DNA from: Daedaleopsis sinensis
Taxonomy: Eukaryota > Basidiomycota > Agaricomycetes > Polyporales > Polyporaceae
Direction of reading: 5' to 3'
NCBI GenBank assembly: GCA_033807695.1
Contig: CM066309.1
Location: forward strand, 1,612,001-1,676,000
Length of the DNA: 64,000 nucleotides
Of the stretch, positions 10,208-22,498 are shown in pieces. Under the pieces are notes generated by a model, which had not been told where the DNA came from, did no database searches, and saw nothing but the letters and a program-made list of their open reading frames with translations. Every line of letters starts with the position of its first letter. The first letter of the stretch is position 1. The translations under genes and the position numbers were made by a program.

Positions 10208-13146
10208 TCATGAGGTCTCCATGACCTTCCTCGTCTCCGCCGCTTTCTCCTTGAAGTCCATGATCCTTTGCTCCGCGTCTGCCTTCAGCAGCGCATACTG
10301 CTCCTCCATCTCACGCCGAATGTACTGCTCCAGTGTCATCCCCGCTTCCTCTTCCGTGAGACTGCTCAGCTTCTCGATCGGGAGTTGCGACAAGAAAGGA
10401 TGGTAAGTGCGTGGGGAACTCGATTCTGGAGCGAGCATATCGGTGTCTGAGTCTGGCTTGGGGCCTTGATCGTCCTCGACAGGAGGGGGAGAAACGGAGC
10501 GATGTACTGCGGAGACGGGTGTCCCAGGAACAGGTGGAGTTCGGACGGCTTCCGCTGCAAACGCGGTTGCAACGCTTCGGGATGGCTGGGCGTGAACCGG
10601 GCTGCGCGGGGAGGCATCTCTCATTTGCACATCCTCTGTCGTGGTAGTTCGAGCTCGTGAAGGGGGTGGGACTACGACCTCGACCTGCATCTTCTTCGGC
10701 GGTCGACTAACCTTCTTGATGCCGTTCACAGAGTTCGTCGAGCTGTCCTGGCGGGAGACAGGGGCTTTACCCTTGTTGGCTTTCGCTGGTACGCCAAACA
10801 CGCCAGAGTCCTCTCCATCAGAGTCGATCTCGATGACCTTCAGTGACTCCTTATTCAGCCTCGAGGGTGGTCGTGCGCTTGATGTCCGTGAAGGCGGCCC
10901 ACCACCCATAGATCGTACGCCATTGACGGCCGGACCGGGTCGTTTGCCAACGTCACTATCAGCTGGCGATGAACGAGATGGGGCTAGTGGCGAAAGCTCC
11001 AACTTCTGCGCCATAGGCTTCGCTTTCTTCACTGGTCCTGCTTTAGGCGGTCGAACAGGCTCGTCGACGTCCATGTGGTCTACGTCTGGCGGGGGCTCGG
11101 CGGTCGCATATCCTGCATCGGAGAGCGACGATGTGCGTTCAGCGGTCGTAGCGTCGTGTCCATTCTCAACGCGAGTACGAGACTGTGCCTGCTCGTCCAC
11201 ATCCGATGCCGATGGGACCTTGGGTTTCGAACGCGAGACCGCCTTGCCCTTCGGTTTCTTGGGTGGCGCAGATGGAACATCTTCCTCATCATCTTCAGGC
11301 GGAGTCGGAGCTTGCTTGCCCTTCTTCGACGCGGGCGGAGGATCGACTGAGGGATCCTCTGTCTCCTCTTGTTTCGCTTTCGCCCTCGACGTAGATTTGG
11401 CCAGTGTCTGTGTCCTCCTAGAGCTTGACGGAGCAGCCTCCGACTCCGATTCTACGTTAGCTTTTGACCGCGTCCGCCCCTTCTTCGGAGGGGGTGCAGG
11501 CTCTGGCTCGGCTTCCGCGATGACTTCCTCGTCCTCTTCCTTCGCCTCTGCCTTTCTGCTCTTCGCCTGAGTCCCAGATTTAGCAGCCGCACTCTTCGGC
11601 TGACGACCACGCTTCTTCTTCGGAGGCTCGGGTTCGGGCTCGGGTTCTGGGTCAATGTCAACTTCTTGGTCTTCCATCTCCACATCTTCCTGCCCCCCAA
11701 CAGCTCCTTCGTCCTCCTCCTCCACTATGGCGGAGACCCGCGTCTTCGTGCGACCACCGGTCTTCCTCTTAGTCTTACTGGACCGTCGCCCCGCCTCGCT
11801 CTCACTAGCGTCCGTATCCTCAACCTCCGAGCTGACTGTTTTGCTACCTGGAGTTTTGCCTCTGGTGGAACGCCTTGACGCCGGCGTTTTCGTAACAGAC
11901 GACGCGCGTGCGGTGCTAGCCTTGCTTTGTCTACCCGTAGGTGCTCTTGGAAGGTCATCGTCAGATGCATCCACGCTCTCCTGTCGCGTCGCGGCGGGTT
12001 TACTCTGCGAAGTGGATCGCGCAGATGGTCTCGATGTCGCCCTTGAAGTAGGGCGTTTGGTAGTGGATTTGCCAAGGCCGTTCGTTGAAGATGCGTTCAG
12101 GAAAGGACAGGGAACGTTGTTCTTCTTGTCTCGCTTGAGGTGCTCCTCACTGGCGTCGGTCAGGAAGTGATGTGCGTAGAGCAGGAGCGATGACCTACTA
12201 AGGATCGTCTTCCGCGTCCCAACCACTGAGAGATAGCTTGCAGTATAGACACACGACAGTGTCGTCATCTGGCTCCGACGGATTGCACACGAATCCGGCC
12301 TTCGCCAACTGAAACGGACGTCAGTATGAAATCGAAATAGCAGGAGCTTGTTGTTGTCACTATGCGTCGGTAGTGTCGTGTATACAAAGCCAATTGACCG
12401 GCGAATAGCTGGATGCAAGCCGAACACTTGACCTCCTGCTCATTGGGTTGATGTCCAGGATAAACACCCAACTCAATGTAGACCCACGCGTACGGCGGCG
12501 GAGTAATGATCAAGTGACAAGCCACACCATCATGAGATGCATGCGCATACAGTCCCTATACGGACGTGTTCGCCGTCCTCGGAGTTTGCCATATGCGTGG
12601 TCCAGCCGGCACTGTGCCTCATATTATGGATGAATGTGCACTCACTGCTTTAGAGTTCGCACCGTGTCCTTTGACATGATCGTGCGGCCATCGCACCTTC
12701 GAGAACGTGTCCAGACGTGCCTGTTCCATCGCTCTACTTGTTGGATGACGCGTCGAATCAGATGCATCATATCTTGAGGGATGTTTAACCATGCATCCAT
12801 GCCGCCTCGAATAAGAAATCACGTACAGGACGTCTCCGTCGCTCCCTTGACATCGCACAACCGCCCATGCACATGTGTGGCGACACTTCTCATAGTGGAT
12901 GGCGAAGGGATCGTCGTCTCGCTCCCAACCACCTAGACTCTTGTTGCACATGAAACAAGTGACGTTGTCGGGGCTTTCTTGATCTGGATCGAAGTAGAAC
13001 CCGGCTTCAGCGAGGCTGTTTGGGGTGGCTTTGAACGACTTGGGATGGGGCCATTTGGGCGAGGAGGCAGCCTTGCTAGAAGAAGCCTTAGAGCGTTTGG
13101 ATTTCGATGTACCAAATGAGTCGAGACGTGAGTTGAGATATTCCAT
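10208..13146 (-). CDS. BIR1: Bir1/survivin-like chromosomal passenger protein with two BIR domains
   Basis: Inhibitor-of-apoptosis-repeat protein expected to guide the Aurora B complex to centromeres. Exons: 12827-13146, 12646-12772, 12199-12308 and 10208-12149, 833 codons (832 aa). BIR 1 starts at MEYLNSRLDSF, with zinc ligands Cys64, Cys67, His84 and Cys92 (CX2CX16HX7C). BIR 2 starts at ARLDTF and continues through WPHDHVKGHGANSK; its ligands are Cys169, Cys172, His189 and probably Cys200, so the last spacing is longer than usual. A long disordered tail of basic and acidic blocks follows, including an AT-hook-like KKKRGRQPK next to a Pro-Glu repeat. The conserved fungal C terminus has LSSLTEEEAGMTLEQYIRR and a coiled coil. 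The 12773-12826 intron is 54 nt, divisible by three and stop-free; the 12309-12645 intron is unusually long. It is divergent from Wapl. Confidence 0.9.
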
Positions 13147-13472
13147 GACGCCAGGGAGGAGAGGAGGAGAGACGAGCCAAAACGGCGAGCACTGCAGCGA
13201 ACGCAGCAAGGCGCGCTGTGACAAGGGAGACCTGCAGCACGTGACCCTCTGTGACCGACGCGAAGTGGGTGGAGAAACAGGCGCCAGAGCCGCGAAGGTC
13301 GGTCCAGAAATGTGGCCTCCGGGTACTCAGACAGTGACTTACAACGACAAAGCGAACCGACTCTTCTGGTTAACAACCATCTCGTCTACCTTGATGGCCT
13401 CTGCTCAGTGCTTCCTACGTCTCTAACGAACCTCGAAAGCTCACTCTGGTACACAACACATTGGTACGAATC
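13147..13472. promoter_or_regulatory. Shared divergent promoter of BIR1 and WPL1
   Basis: Only 326 bp separate the two start codons, so both promoters must lie here. Candidate sites seen: an E-box CACGTG at 13238-13243 and GACGCGAAG at 13257-13265, which resembles the ACGCG/CGCGAA core of fungal G1/S (MBF/SBF) boxes. A second CCGCGAAGG lies close downstream. Function of these sites is inferred. Confidence 0.6.
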
Positions 13473-16400
13473 ATGCAACGCACATACAGTCGCAAGCGCA
13501 ACCAACGCAGACTTCATACCCCGGAGAGCGTCGAAGATGAGCCGCACATAGAGGACGCTGCTACGGCTAGGCCTCGGAAACGACAGAAGATACAGGTGGA
13601 GGTCGTGTCACCTCCGGCTTCTCGGAACGGCCGCGAGCCAGTGGTTGGCGGAAGTTCATTTCGGAACGGGACGAGTGCGTCTGTTGCTGCTTCTTGTTTG
13701 CTCGAGGCTGAACTTCGCTTTTCTCGTCGCCAGGCCATGCGGACACTGCTACAGCCAAGCCATCTATGCCTGAACGAACACCAACTCCTCCGATGGAACC
13801 ATCGCCACCGACAACTCCTCCTAGAACAAGCCTCCTGAGGACCGCCACCACGGTCGTAGAGCTCGCACCCCGTTCTCCCCCCCAAAGAAAGCCGGCCAAA
13901 GATCTATCTGGTATATTCTCACTCGCTATGGACACCGCTGGCCCTTCTCAGCTACCAGTAGCTAAACCGCGGAGTAGCGTCGCTCGCCGCATGCTCGGTC
14001 GGTCGCGGACCGACACCAGCGTCATCAGTATCAGCAGCACGAGCGAGCAGGAGAGCATCGACGCGCATTCGGGGCACAATACGCCACAGAAACTGCGAGC
14101 CTTTGTCTCCGACAGTGTCATCGGGTCTCCCTCCTCTCCCGCACAGTCCCAGTCTCCATCCAAGTCGAAATCACTTGAAGATGTGTCTTCGCCCCCCGTC
14201 CGCCCGACCATGGTCAATTCCAACGTTAAGACGTATGCGGGGAAGTCTCGCTCATTTCTTGTTGCCCTGCCTCCATCACAGGCGGCCACGATGGGTATGG
14301 ACTTTGTGGACGACCGAACTGCCATGGCCCTTGAGAGTCAGGAGGATGACTTCGACATACGTGAGTCCTACTCGGAGCTCCGTGAGCGGTGGGGGGTGGA
14401 TGCCTCTGAAGATGACCCACGGCCACTATCACCGCAATCCACTCCATCCCCCAAGCGTAAGGGCAAAACCAAAAGCCTGACAAAGCAGGTAGAGCCAGTC
14501 AAGTTGCTGCCGAATGGGATGATGAACGACCTCAAGAGCATAACTGAGCTGAGGAGCAAAGGAGAATCCAGACGATTTCTAGACGAGGTCGGATACCTCT
14601 TCGAAGGCCTGGAGCCGCAAGGTGCGCTTGGTGTCCGGAGGGGAAGGTACGTACTATCTCGCATTGATCCTTGTAGTGAGTGTGGCTCATGCTCGTTCTA
14701 GCGCCTTGGAAATCGTTACGAAACTCTGCGATGTGGACTTCGCTCGCAGAGCGAAAGCGGCGGACTTCCTCGGCCGTGCCTGGGAGGTGCTCAGAGAAGC
14801 AGAGGCTGGTAATGGAGACAAGGTGAGCGAATAGTCTATGCGCCGACGTTGGCAATCGTTGACTCCAACCGTCTAGATATTGGACTCCATCCTCGCTTTA
14901 TATGCTGCGCTTGTCGCGCGAGATCCCACAGATCTCCTGGATTTGGCTGCCAAGTCTGACTTCACATCGACGCTACATCGTATGCTCGCGCGTCTGGAGC
15001 ACGCCAACGATCCCCTTTGGCTGGTATCTACCGAGGCGGCTGCTAGTGAACTGAGGGCTGCTGGTATTTCCAAAGGTGAAACGACCCTGGTGAGTTTCTT
15101 CTTGTCGTTGCTATCGTTGAGCGCTCATATCGCGCTCATTTGCGAAGCTAGCGAGTCTCCAGAGACTGGTGCGCAAGAAAGCCGGTCTGTTTGATGATGG
15201 GGATATTGTGCGTGAACGATCTCCTAGCCGTAGTTCCGCAGTGTGCTCATTGTTGCTACAGATCTCCAACCGACTACTCATATCTCAGGCGCTAGTCGTA
15301 GTCTCACCATCTGCGCATACGCTTGCCCACCTTCCGTCCCTCCTGCGCAGCCTTATGGCCGAGATCAGCCTGTTACCTGCTCGTCTGGCAGCGTATACCT
15401 CAGGACTATCCTTATTCCCTCCCCAAGGCCCTCTACTGTACAAGGAAACCCCGTCATTGCTTCACCTGGACAATTGTCTGCGTTTATTGGACTCTTGCCT
15501 CCTAGGTTCATGGTCCATCTCAAGCGAGGAGAGCATCGTTCAAACACAGAAGTTGAATGAGCTCCGCTGCGATAACTTCCCAAGGGCCGTACTATCACTC
15601 TGCGTAATCTGTAACACCATCCTCCGAGATAAGGAATTCGACGATAATCGGGTCATGGGTGAGTGGAGTGGCTCTCAAGATGTTTCATTTACTGACTCCC
15701 AGCAGCTAGCAGATGCATCGAATCCGCACTCCGTGTGCTCATCAACTTGACGCACGACGACACCCTCTGGTGCCAAAGCGTCTTGGCCGAAGACCTTGCG
15801 TTGCCCTCGATCATGCACATTGTCGTGTCCGCTCAACGTCAAAGACGGATGTATGAGAAATGTGGGGCCGCCGAGGAAGGTTCCTCCGACGATACGGACA
15901 ACGCGGCACGCTGTCTCGATAGACTGTGTCTCGCGTTGGGTCTCTTGACAAACCTTGTGCAAGCGACGCCTGATGCCAGGCATACCATCGGCGAAACGCG
16001 TGCGTCTCATCTCTTTATATGCTCACTCGTCAGACTCACCTCCAACTCCGTAGTGCTCGACTTTGACTGTCCGGGCCAGCGCCGGTGCCTCCGTGAGTGC
16101 ACTTGCCCATCGCGGTTAAGCGCACTTGCATGCTTGGCACAGGTATACGTCCATTACCTCAAATCCCCCAGTGAACTCGACGCCGTTGTTCGCGGGCACA
16201 TGGCTGTTCTATTCGGTCTCCTCATGCAACGGGCCCCCGCCAACCAGCATGCGCTCTTGGCTGCGCTTCCTGGCGACACTCGTCGGAAGAAGCTCGGGAC
16301 TCTCGTTCAGCACGCCCAAGACTTCACGTCGTTCTATGTCGCTCTTACGCGCAAGATGGCAGAAGCACAGACGCGGGGCGGAGACGGGGAGGAGGACGAG

Positions 16401-16532
16401 GACGAGGGGCAGAGCGCGCATGCATCTGCATCAGCTAGCGCATCTAGGAGTGTCTTGCGAGATTCCAAGGGCGAGGCGGTTGCGAAGAGCGTTATCGCGT
16501 TCCTCCAGAACCTCTCGGCAGAGTGTGCATGA
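13473..16532 (+). CDS. WPL1: Wapl-like cohesin release factor
   Basis: Cohesin-unloading protein (Wapl, Rad61/Wpl1). Exons: 13473-13674, 13734-14646, 14702-14822, 14877-15089, 15148-15207, 15262-15658, 15703-15999 and 16054-16532; 894 codons (893 aa). The N-terminal third is disordered and Ser/Pro-rich (RPRKRQKIQ, possibly a nuclear signal). The WAPL domain begins near FLDEVGYLFEGL and is helical to the end: RRAKAADFLGRAWEVL, LDLAAKSDFTSTLHRML, NLTHDDTLWC, LDRLCLALGLLTNLVQAT and LACLAQVYVHYLKS. An Asp/Glu run and an Ala-Ser repeat precede the C-terminal helix. The ATG at 13473 was chosen because the upstream in-frame codon is TTG. It is head-to-head with BIR1. Confidence 0.88.
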
Positions 16533-16916
16533 TGTGATGTATCGACAGACTCATGATATCTCCAAGGATAATCGTGTGCATTCTACGGTACCTGCCTACC
16601 CTACAGCGTTCTGTACTACGATTACAGTCCATGTACTATACTACTCTCGTCCAGTACTTAGACTACTAGTAGTCAACTAGTCACTACGAACTTACTTTCT
16701 TAACGCAGGGGCTATTAGTGGGGCTAGATCTCCCATCGCGTTCCTGACATAATGCGTCATGTGACCGCGTCGCGTCGCGTTCTTGGTTCAGGTTTCCACG
16801 GCAAATCGCGGAATCAAACAGACGCTTCACATTCCCGTCACAAGTCACCGTTTCATCCCAAACGTCTTTCTTTTCCTCCTTGCCCGGCAACCACGACGAC
16901 CACGACCTCAAGCACG
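16533..16916. other. Intergenic region between co-oriented genes
   Basis: 384 bp containing the 3' end of WPL1 and the promoter of the RING/RRM gene. The frame of the next gene stays open back to an upstream ATG at 16752; I treat that part as 5' untranslated. Confidence 0.5.
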
Positions 16917-19638
16917 ATGACCAAACAGACCTTGATACCCGCCTCCGCCCCGACCTCCCCCGTTGTCCATCGCACAAAGCAAAACCAGTATCCCTCGACA
17001 CCCCAACGGCCGCAAGCTCATCACTCTGCAAGCGCACGACAGTACACGTCCCCCTTCACCCCGGCGACAACCTTCTCGACCCCGTATACTCCTCTCAGTC
17101 TTAGATCTTTCTCGTCCAATGGATCCAGTCTTGCGACACCTGCATCCGCAGTCATACCCAGACGACGGGGTATGAGCTTGTCGCTCTCATCGCCCGACGG
17201 GCCGACGCAGGCAAACGCCCACAGCCGCAGCCTGGCAGACATCGCGCAAAATTGGAGGACGAGAGCGAATGAAAACGGCATCAAAGTCGCGCGCGGCGAT
17301 GAGTCGAAGTATCTCAGTGAGTATATGCACTTCATGCTGCATGTTGGCGCGTCGCAACCGACTATATGCGCCCATCTTCTCTTGTGACTGACCACCACAC
17401 TCTCGCAGTGGACGATTGCAGCCTATCGGAGCTTAGTTCATCCTCAATCGATGAGTGTATGCGTCTTCGTTGTTCGTCGTGCGTCTCCTTTGGCTGATGG
17501 CGGTGTGTACAGCACTCCTCCCAGCCCCGTTCCTCTCCAGCCAACGACGTGCCCGCGCGTTCTCGCACGCCCCCGCCCCACTGGTCCCCGTCATGGACAA
17601 CATGCAACTGGCCACCCCTAATCGTTCTATACGCTCAGTCGGTATTTTGAACACCCCGCCTCCTCAGCCTGGATATCGGCTCCGAGGAAGCGTTACCGAC
17701 CCTGCACACACTCGCCGTCGCCCTACATTTGAACAGGTATGGTGTATGCTGTCGTCTTGTGTCTTGATGTGCTGACGTGTGCGCATACCTTAGAACTCGG
17801 AATTGTACGATATTGACGAAAACGACTACGCCCCATACCCTCAAACCTTCTCTCCTCCTACCCATTCGCAGACTTTGCCTCTCTCCCTCTATGATCCTTT
17901 CAGCACGTCCAACATCTCTCTTTCTGCCATCTCAAACTTCTCGGAGCCGGTTCAATTCTACGAGACACCACAGTACTTCCCCGCTCCGCAGCTGCGCTCA
18001 TCGCCTGCGAGCGTTTCCAATTGCTCCGTCTGCGGCCTTGCCAAGGGTTCTCTCGCGGTTCTAAAACCATGCGCTCACCCCCTGTGTTCCACCTGTTTGA
18101 CGAGTGCCCTCAACATTGTCGGAGAGAAGGACATGGAATGTGCCATGTGTCACGCCAAGGTGGACGACTTCACACTATGCAAGAGTTCCTCGGAGAGTGG
18201 TACCTCTATGACGACGACTGAGTCCAAGTTGCAACGTATCATCGAAGAATGCAACGAGATTGAAGATTTCGATAGTGGCATCGGGCTACTCCCTTCTGCG
18301 TTCCACGGAAACGATCTCGGAGAAGTTGGCTATTTCGATGAGGATGAATTGTTCATGGACCGTGTCCAAGGTTCATCGACCCCCGTTGGTGGATCTTCTT
18401 CCTTCACTGGCAAATATTCGGAGCGCGTCGTCTTACGCATCGATAACGTGCCCTGGGTGCGTGAATCGTGCATTGGCGATATCTATCGTGCACTGACGTC
18501 TAAACATTTAGGACATTACCCCGCCTGCTATCGCTGCATGGCTTAAGCATCCGGTTGAGCGCGTCCACGTGCTCCTGGATCGCAAGGGGAAGACCATGAG
18601 TCACGCTTTCGCTGAGATGGCTGACGAAGACGCTGCTAAAGCTGCTCTACGAACGTCTCAAAATTCCGTCCTCGGTCGTGGCAAACGCGCGCGCGGCGTC
18701 ACGGTCACCAGGAGCAGCCAGGAGGAGCTCATGCGAGCGGTATGTCCCTTGTCGTGATTATCCTATCATGGTCGTTAACAGTTTGCGATTCGTAGTTGTT
18801 CCCTTCTTGGCAAGGCAACTTCGATGGTTCGCGACCTTCGTTGGCCGGTCTTACGAACGAACACGTGATATCTACTCTGCAACGTGGCCTCATTTCCGAA
18901 ACCGAGTTGAACTCGCTTCTCCATCTTATCAAGTCCCCTGACGTCAGTGGACTATATTTGATGCATATTGAGTTCTGCTCACTGTTTACCGCAGAGCCAT
19001 TTCCTGAAAGTCCCATCGCTACCTTTCTACTCTTTGATCAGCATGTTGTCGAAGTTCCCAACGGACGATGATAGTAGAGTCTTTTGGTCGGGCAATATAC
19101 GAGATTCCCTTTATGGTGAGCAAATACTCTTCAATGCTTCGTAGCCTACGATCGCTGACCAAGTCATTAGAAATAACACATGGTACAGTTTCTCGCTTTC
19201 ATCGCAACCTGCGTGACTAACACTTCTGTGCAGCGGCTGTTCAGACACTGGTGTCCCGCATCGAGGAAAACCCCCTCTCCGACTGGACGACCTTACTCAA
19301 AGAAATTGTTCGTGCGGCATTAGATTGCAGAGGTGAGTTGTGCTAGTGTATGCTCATCGAACAAGTTCTCAAGTGTTTATGTAGCATTCACCTCGGAGCA
19401 AATGGGCAACCTCTCGGACCTTCTTGAGGCAACAGTTCCCCAGGCTACTTCTTCGCCTCCTCAGTCCCCCCGCTCGCGCGGCTCGACGTCAAGCAGCAGG
19501 ATGTCGATGCGCAGCGGCCGCGCAATACACTCTCCCTCTAGCCTCGCAACGGACGCGGTCGGAAACCTGGCGAAAGAGTTTGGTGTAGACCCAACCGTCA
19601 TTGAAGCGCTTGCTCAACGACTTGCGGCCATTCACTGA
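16917..19638 (+). CDS. RING-type zinc finger plus RNA-recognition-motif protein
   Basis: Ten exons: 16917-17316, 17409-17454, 17541-17736, 17794-18456, 18512-18739, 18796-18942, 18995-19115, 19171-19182, 19234-19332 and 19385-19638; 722 codons (721 aa). The first half is disordered and Ser/Thr/Pro-rich. A Cys/His cluster follows (CSVCGLAKG, CAHPLCSTCL, CAMCHAK), with RING-like spacing. An RRM-like fold begins at VVLRIDNVPWDITPPAI and continues through VHVLLDRKGKTMSHAFAEM. The C-terminal part is helical with SDLLEATV and a short UBA-like end (KEFGVDPTVIEALAQRL). It is probably an RNA-binding protein; ubiquitin ligase activity is possible but unproven. The eighth exon is only 12 nt and is required to keep frame. 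An ATG at 16752 in the same frame could add 55 residues. Confidence 0.8.
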
Positions 19639-21611
19639 TCGTCTACGAAGGCCCCCATCATGCATCTCTCTTACATCATGCATCCCTGTTTCTCTCCATC
19701 GGATGGACTCGCAAAACTTTCCATGTATCCTCTTCATCGCTTTCCTGCCTGGTCGTTGGATCCGGACGCGCTCGAAGCTTTCCTTTCCGCTGTCGCTATG
19801 TTGATCGTAACGTGTTAGACTCCTCGGATCCTCCCGTTCCCCTTCCGTCCCCCTCCCCTCCAGTTATTCGTCGTCGCTCTGTGTTGAGTCCTCGTGTTTT
19901 GCTCTGTCGTGACTGTTGTGACTTATGGTCATTCCTTAAGTAACCTAAGCTGGTATGTGTATGTATCCACTCGCCTTCATCGATTCTCGCTGTATCCTTG
20001 CAATGTTTCCGGAATGCAAACATCATCGTCGCCTGGGTATACCGTGCCTTGTGCGCGCGACTGCGACTCATCCGCGCGATGACCATTTATTGATTCAAGT
20101 TATGGTTGGGACCATGTCGCCGTTTGTTGAGCTCTCGTTATCTCGCTCTCTGATATCTGCAACAGGATGTGCGGTGAAGCAGAAGCCTTGAAGCTTGAAG
20201 CTTGAAGCTTGAAGCCTTGTAATGACGCTGGGTTGTATGGTGTCGGTGCCCGATGTGCACTGGTGAGCACTTCGTCACACACTCGAGCAGTACTTGGATT
20301 TAATATCGGCGCTCAATGACAGGGTATATTGCTTGCTTCGCGCCAGATTCTCCAGGATATGAAGTGTTGTCCTACAGGCGACATTGTATACCGGGGCGAC
20401 GCATTAGGTACGCTTTATGGGGCGTTCTGACCGTTACGGTTCGTTCCTTAGGCTTCTCGGGCAACTTTGTTTGAAAATTTACGGAAAGTTGCGACACTCC
20501 CGTACGGCTTCATGGGCCGCTGGCATGCCCCCTCGACGCATCCCTGCATCCCTTGGCGAAGCGCTGCGCATACTAGTAGCAGTACTAGGGAATATGCGGA
20601 TGAAGGCAGCGCCTTTCCATCTTCGCGGGCGGGATGCTCCCGTCCGTCCCGGCGGGTCCAATGCAAGGACATGTCACCGGTGCATGCTCCTGCCGAATGG
20701 AGGACCGTGCAGATCCTTGTGCCTTCAAACGCAAACACCGTCCATGTTATGATGGACAGGCCAATACAGTGCCTGAAGGGGTAACTCTTGCTCCGTAGCG
20801 AGTGAATGGTTATGGCAGGGCCGGATGATTAGTGTTGGCCATGTTGCCGAATGCGTTGTGCCAGCGTTGCCGCGAAGGGGCATCTGTCGTGCAGTGCATT
20901 GGTGGGGGTTGCTAGAGCCTGAGTGTGCACTAATTTGACCGCACGCGCACGGCCCGCGTGTGCAGTCCAGGGTCAGCTGCATTTGTTATCGCATTGCCCC
21001 TCGGGCCGTCCATAACACTGACAGTGTCGTCCGTTCCAACTTCATGACAAATTCTCGTCGACGCAATTGAGTTTTAACGTTCTCTTCCGTTCGTGCTGCT
21101 ATCTTTGAAGGCAGCGATAGAACGCTCACGGTGTGCCATGGTCCTTCCGTGACGTTAACCTCCTGGGCGAAGGGGATTCATATGTCACGGAGGCGGTGGC
21201 ATACTCTCGGTAGTACTTGGTTTCGGGCGAGCGCATAGGGGGGGCACGTTGGTGCGACACGACCTGCAAACTCCGAGTCCAAGTGTACCGAGATCGATCG
21301 AATTATCATCTTGGCTGAGAAACCTAAGTCCAGGACGCCACACGTAGTAGTAATAAGTGGGCCACAGTCGAAGCGAAAGTCCATGCGAGACATACACCGG
21401 CCGCCGCGAACGCGTTTGCTATCTCTATACAATATCCGCCGCCGAGTCCGTGTTTGTCAAATTCGTGCTTGATTGCATCAATGCAGCTTGCGTTGGGGGG
21501 GTATGTTAGCAGCATTGTGCAATGCTGAACGGTCTCCGTCAGTACACTCGTACACCATGAATGCGATACAATCGAACGTACCATCACAGCAATGCGTTGT
21601 ATCTGATCGCA
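19639..21611. other. Gene-poor stretch
   Basis: Nearly 2 kb with 3' untranslated sequence of the RING/RRM gene and a small tandem repeat. Open frames around 20417-20982 are overlapping on both strands and lack protein-like features. No RNA gene was recognised. Confidence 0.45.
20183..20219 (+). repeat. TTGAAGC heptamer tandem repeat
   Basis: About four and a half copies of a 7-nt unit (TTGAAGC), ending in TTGAAGCCTTG. A related GCTTCAAGCTTCAA run occurs near 42442-42457. Confidence 0.85.
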
Positions 21612-22498
21612 TTACGAGGCTTGGCCTGGACCTGCACCAGCAGGGCATCCTCCACTATTGAGATGGCGCTTGAGGGTATCCTTGCGCGCAAACGAGTTGC
21701 CGCACCCCGGGCATTCCTCCTTCATCGTCTTCAGGTGACATTCCGCGATGTGTTTGGGGATGTTCTCGAACAGCATCGACTCGCTGCGACAGTTCTGTCC
21801 CCAGATGCAGCGAGTCTGTGTCCCCCGCGCATTGTTGTGGTAATCCCGAAAGTGGCGGCGGAGCCCAGCGTGGGACAGGTCGTCGAGCACGACGCCGCAC
21901 TTGCCCCACTGGCAGGGCATTGGGGGAGGGGCGGGCTTGGCCTCGACCATGTCGCCCATGTTGTTGTACGAGGGGGGAATGTACGGCCAGTTGTCCATGA
22001 GGTACGACGAGTTGGAGATGTCGTCGATAATGTACTGAGGTGATATGGGTGAGGGCGTATTGGAAGAGGAGTAGGTCTCGAAGAAGGGTGGAGAGAGGTA
22101 GGTAGTGCTGGTAAAGAGGGGGTGTGAGATGCCTATCGATACGTGCGCCGTTTCTTAAGTTTGACTCACTCGGACATGCTTCCATGCGGAAAAGGACCAC
22201 CGGGTGGCAGGAGCCGCCGCTGCCGCATGCAAGGGGCATGGTAATCGGGGGTGAACTCGTTGTAGAACGACTCGAACGCGGTTGGCTGCCCTGTGGACTC
22301 ATGACCCAAGTACTGGGGATGATGGGGTATATGATCCAAAGCATTTGCAGGGTGCGGCGCTAAGAAATCAGGTAGAGGGTATGGTCGTTGAGGCTGATAA
22401 AACTCCCAGGCAGTCAGAGTGTTCATGAGAGGACAGATATGTAGCGCAGTGGCTCTTGGAGGTGAAAGAGGATGAGAGGATGATTCGTCCTGGCTCAT
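21612..22498 (-). CDS. Three-finger zinc protein, paralogue 1
   Basis: Two exons, 22170-22498 and 21612-22107, give 274 residues. The N-terminal half is Pro/His/Tyr-rich and disordered, like a fungal transactivation region. The last 100 residues carry three zinc knots: CQWGKC with HFRDYH, CIWGQNC with HIAECH, then CPGCGNSFARKDTLKRH closing with Cys rather than His. The first two have a Trp two residues after the first Cys and a 4-5 residue gap between cysteines, unlike classical C2H2 fingers. The shared KHIAECHLK segment links it to the genes at 25708 and 30483. Probable sequence-specific DNA-binding regulator; targets unknown. Confidence 0.8.

Noticed and set aside
10641..11570. 309-codon plus-strand frame
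   Set aside because: Lies antisense within the last BIR1 exon and mirrors its low-complexity Glu/Lys/Ser coding; no domain.
16752..16916. Upstream ATG extending the RING/RRM protein
   Set aside because: Added 55 residues look like untranslated sequence; the ATG at 16917 was preferred, though the longer form is not excluded.
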